A stretch of DNA of 6,222 bases from DASVXQ01 sp046727955. Lineage in GTDB: Bacteria; Actinomycetota; CALGFH01. Below are positions 4,979 to 6,222 of this stretch, one piece after another. The stretch lies in the NCBI GenBank assembly GCA_046727955.1, contig JBKPDO010000253.1, positions 1-6,222 on the forward strand, read 5' to 3'. The position numbers were made by a program, and so were the translations under genes. Numbering within the stretch: position 1 is the first letter of the stretch; each line of letters opens with the position of its first letter. The notes under the pieces were generated by a model. It did not search any database and had not been told where the DNA came from. It saw only the letters and a list, made by a program, of their open reading frames with translations.

Positions 4979-6021
4979 GACGACGCGGCCTGCTGCGACA
5001 CCTGCACCCAGGCGTCGAGCTTGGCCTGCGCCCTGCCCTCGTCGATCGAGCGGGCGGCGGTCTCCAGGCCCTCGGCGAGGCCCAGGGCGGCGTCGGCGGC
5101 CACCAGCGCGGCGGCCGCGTTGAGCAGCACGAAGTCCCTTGCGGGGCCGCCCTGTCCCGCCAGGACCGCCTTGGCGATGGCGAGGTTGCGCTCGACGTCG
5201 CCGCCGAGCAGGTCCTCCCTGGCCGCGCTCTCCAGGCCCAGCGCCTCCGGGTCGACCTCCAGCTCGCGAAGGCTGTCCGGCCCCACCTCGAGCATGGTCG
5301 AAGTGGTCGTCAGGGTCAGCTCGTCGAGCCCGTCGTGCCCGTAGAACACCAGCGCGTGCCTGATGCCCGTGCGCCGCAGCACCTCGGCCATGAGCGGCGC
5401 CATGCGCGGGTCGGCCACGCCGACGGCCGCGTGGCGGGCGCGCGCGGGGTTGGTCAGCGGGCCGAGGAAGTTGAACACCGTCGGCACGCCAAGCTCGCGC
5501 CGGGGTGTGGCGGCGAAGCGCATCGCGGGGTGGAACACGGGTGCGAAGCAGAAGCCGATGCCGACCTCGTCGATGCAGGCGGTCACGCCCTCGGGCGGCA
5601 GGCCGATCGCCACCCCGAACGCCTCCAGCAGGTCGGCGCTGCCGCACAGGCTGGAGGCGGCGCGGTTGCCGTGCTTGGCGACGCGCTGACCGGCGCCGGC
5701 CACGACCACCGCGGCCAGCGTGGAGACGTTGAACGTGCCCGCCCGGTCGCCGCCCGTGCCGACGACGTCCAGCAGCGGCCCCTCGACCTGCATCGGGGTG
5801 GCCGCGGCCAGCATCGCCCGCACCAGCCCGGTCATCTCGGTCACGGTCTCGCCCTTGATGCGCAGGCCGGCGGCGAAGGCCGCGATCTGCGCGGAGGTGG
5901 CCTCGCCCGACAGCACCGAGCCCATCGCCGCGGCCGCCTCGGCCTCGCTGAGGTCCTCGCGTCGCAGAAGCCGCCCGAGCACGCCGGGCCAGGAAAAGGG
6001 GGTCTGGTCTTGGTCGGCCAC
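4972..6021 (-). CDS. trpD: Anthranilate phosphoribosyltransferase
   Basis: The product is 349 aa, the usual length for monofunctional TrpD, with no fused glutamine amidotransferase. It transfers the phosphoribosyl group of PRPP to anthranilate, the second committed step of tryptophan synthesis, in the cytoplasm. The N-terminal helical domain (14-75) carries the typical SGEATSAQIAAFAAGLRIKG stretch (38-57). The PRPP site is DVVGTGGD (85-92), with FNVST (97-101) and KHGNRA (116-121). Further landmarks are MRFA (167-170), FNFLGPLTNP (183-192) and DGLDE (230-234), whose Asp233-Glu234 pair binds the second metal. The start is GTG (6019-6021), with GGGAG (6029-6033) 7 bases upstream. The first residues are polar and diverge from the fold, as usual. 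No other trp gene adjoins it, as in actinobacteria where trpD is often separated from trpE, trpC, trpB and trpA. No leader peptide with Trp codons is visible, so control by attenuation is not supported. Confidence 0.97.
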   Translation of the reverse strand: MADQDQTPFSWPGVLGRLLRREDLSEAEAAAAMGSVLSGEATSAQIAAFAAGLRIKGETVTEMTGLVRAMLAAATPMQVEGPLLDVVGTGGDRAGTFNVSTLAAVVVAGAGQRVAKHGNRAASSLCGSADLLEAFGVAIGLPPEGVTACIDEVGIGFCFAPVFHPAMRFAATPRRELGVPTVFNFLGPLTNPARARHAAVGVADPRMAPLMAEVLRRTGIRHALVFYGHDGLDELTLTTTSTMLEVGPDSLRELEVDPEALGLESAAREDLLGGDVERNLAIAKAVLAGQGGPARDFVLLNAAAALVAADAALGLAEGLETAARSIDEGRAQAKLDAWVQVSQQAASSS

Positions 6022-6057
6022 CGCTGAGCTCCCGGTGAGATCGCAGTTTCGGGCGCA

Positions 6058-6087
6058 AGACTAACGCAGCGGCGCAAGTGGCCCCAA
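6058..6087 (-). promoter_or_regulatory. Candidate trpD promoter
   Basis: Read on the minus strand, TTGGGG (6082-6087) and TAGTCT (6058-6063) are spaced by 18 bases. The -10 fits the actinobacterial TAnnnT form. Transcription would start near 6051, giving a leader of about 30 bases. Confidence 0.4.
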
Positions 6088-6114
6088 TGGTGCCCGCGAG
6101 ATGATCGACCATAG

Positions 6115-6174
6115 CAACCATGGCACACGCGCTCTTGGGGGGCGTGGGGGGGGCGCGCTCCCCCCCCCAGGGTA
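6115..6174 (-). repeat. Dispersed palindromic repeat, copy D
   Basis: On the minus strand this copy reads TACCCT, nine G, AGCGCG, eight C, ACG, then a CCCCCCAAGAGCGCGTG tail ending TGTGCCATGGTTG at 6115. The left side (TACCCTGGGGGGGGG) matches copy A at 87-101, and the tail matches copies B and C. It therefore links the two forms of the family. The stem is a run of eight G against eight C. The tail ends 93 bases before the trpD start, close to the 97 bases between copy C and the thiolase start. Confidence 0.82.
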
Positions 6175-6180
6175 GACCAG

Positions 6181-6218
6181 CCCCGGCGCGCGCAGCGCGC
6201 GCCGGGGGGGGGGGGGGG
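6181..6218. repeat. Long GC palindrome and 15-G run at right edge
   Basis: A perfect inverted repeat with 13-base arms, CCCCGGCGCGCGC (6181-6193) and GCGCGCGCCGGGG (6195-6207), flanks a single A. The right arm merges into a run of 15 G (6204-6218). A shorter alternating GC palindrome of the same type occurs at 118-136 next to copy A. The two palindromes lie on opposite sides of the G/C-run hairpin in the two copies. Homopolymer length here may be unreliable. Confidence 0.8.
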
Positions 6219-6222
6219 TGCC

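Noticed and set aside
4882..6027. Long plus-strand frame of 381 codons antisense to trpD
   Set aside because: It is a shadow of trpD. The product is rich in Arg, Gly, His and Gln without recognisable motifs, and the minus strand encodes a complete TrpD.
6022..6115. Tryptophan attenuator, T-box or riboswitch in front of trpD
   Set aside because: The likely leader is only about 30 bases, has no run of Trp codons and shows no T-box sequence or alternating hairpins.

Overview
The window is high-GC DNA with GTG starts, 4-base gene overlaps, strong Shine-Dalgarno sites and TAnnnT-type -10 boxes. It carries an LPxTG sorting signal and the pairing of a stand-alone Lrp/AsnC effector-domain gene with a monofunctional trpD, an arrangement I recall from Streptomyces and relatives. 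Together these point to a Gram-positive actinobacterium (Actinomycetota), probably an uncultured soil-type lineage. I cannot place it more finely. Both ends of the window lie in very G/C-homopolymer-rich intergenic repeat, which is where a draft assembly would be expected to break.

Left part (1-2442). About 330 bases of palindromic, G/C-homopolymer repeat DNA precede a tightly packed four-gene plus-strand operon. The genes are a 65-residue zinc-ribbon protein (333-530), a membrane-anchored protein with two similar extracytoplasmic halves (535-1632), a degenerate response-regulator receiver domain with Glu at the phosphoacceptor site (1629-2039), and a 94-residue double-CxxC zinc-ribbon protein (2036-2320). 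The last two junctions are GTGA overlaps, so the products are probably made together. None belongs to a pathway I can name. This is the least understood part of the window and the best candidate for an undescribed functional unit.

Middle part (2388-4114). Another copy of the repeat, a 25-bp-spaced direct repeat and a TACAAT -10 box precede an acetyl-CoA acetyltransferase-type thiolase (2540-3730). A 98-residue stand-alone RAM (Lrp/AsnC effector) domain protein follows on the same strand (3818-4114), with its own probable promoter.

Right part (4177-6222), minus strand. trpD (4972-6021), encoding anthranilate phosphoribosyltransferase of tryptophan synthesis, is transcribed leftward. Downstream of it is a secreted, sortase-anchored AMIN-like surface protein (4177-4839), which converges on the RAM-domain gene. 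A further repeat copy lies upstream of trpD, in the same orientation relative to the downstream gene as the other two full copies. The tails of the two best-preserved copies end 93 and 97 bases from the start codons of trpD and the thiolase. The genes right of 2540 look like ordinary metabolic or housekeeping genes. The repeat family and the left operon are the parts not explained by known systems.
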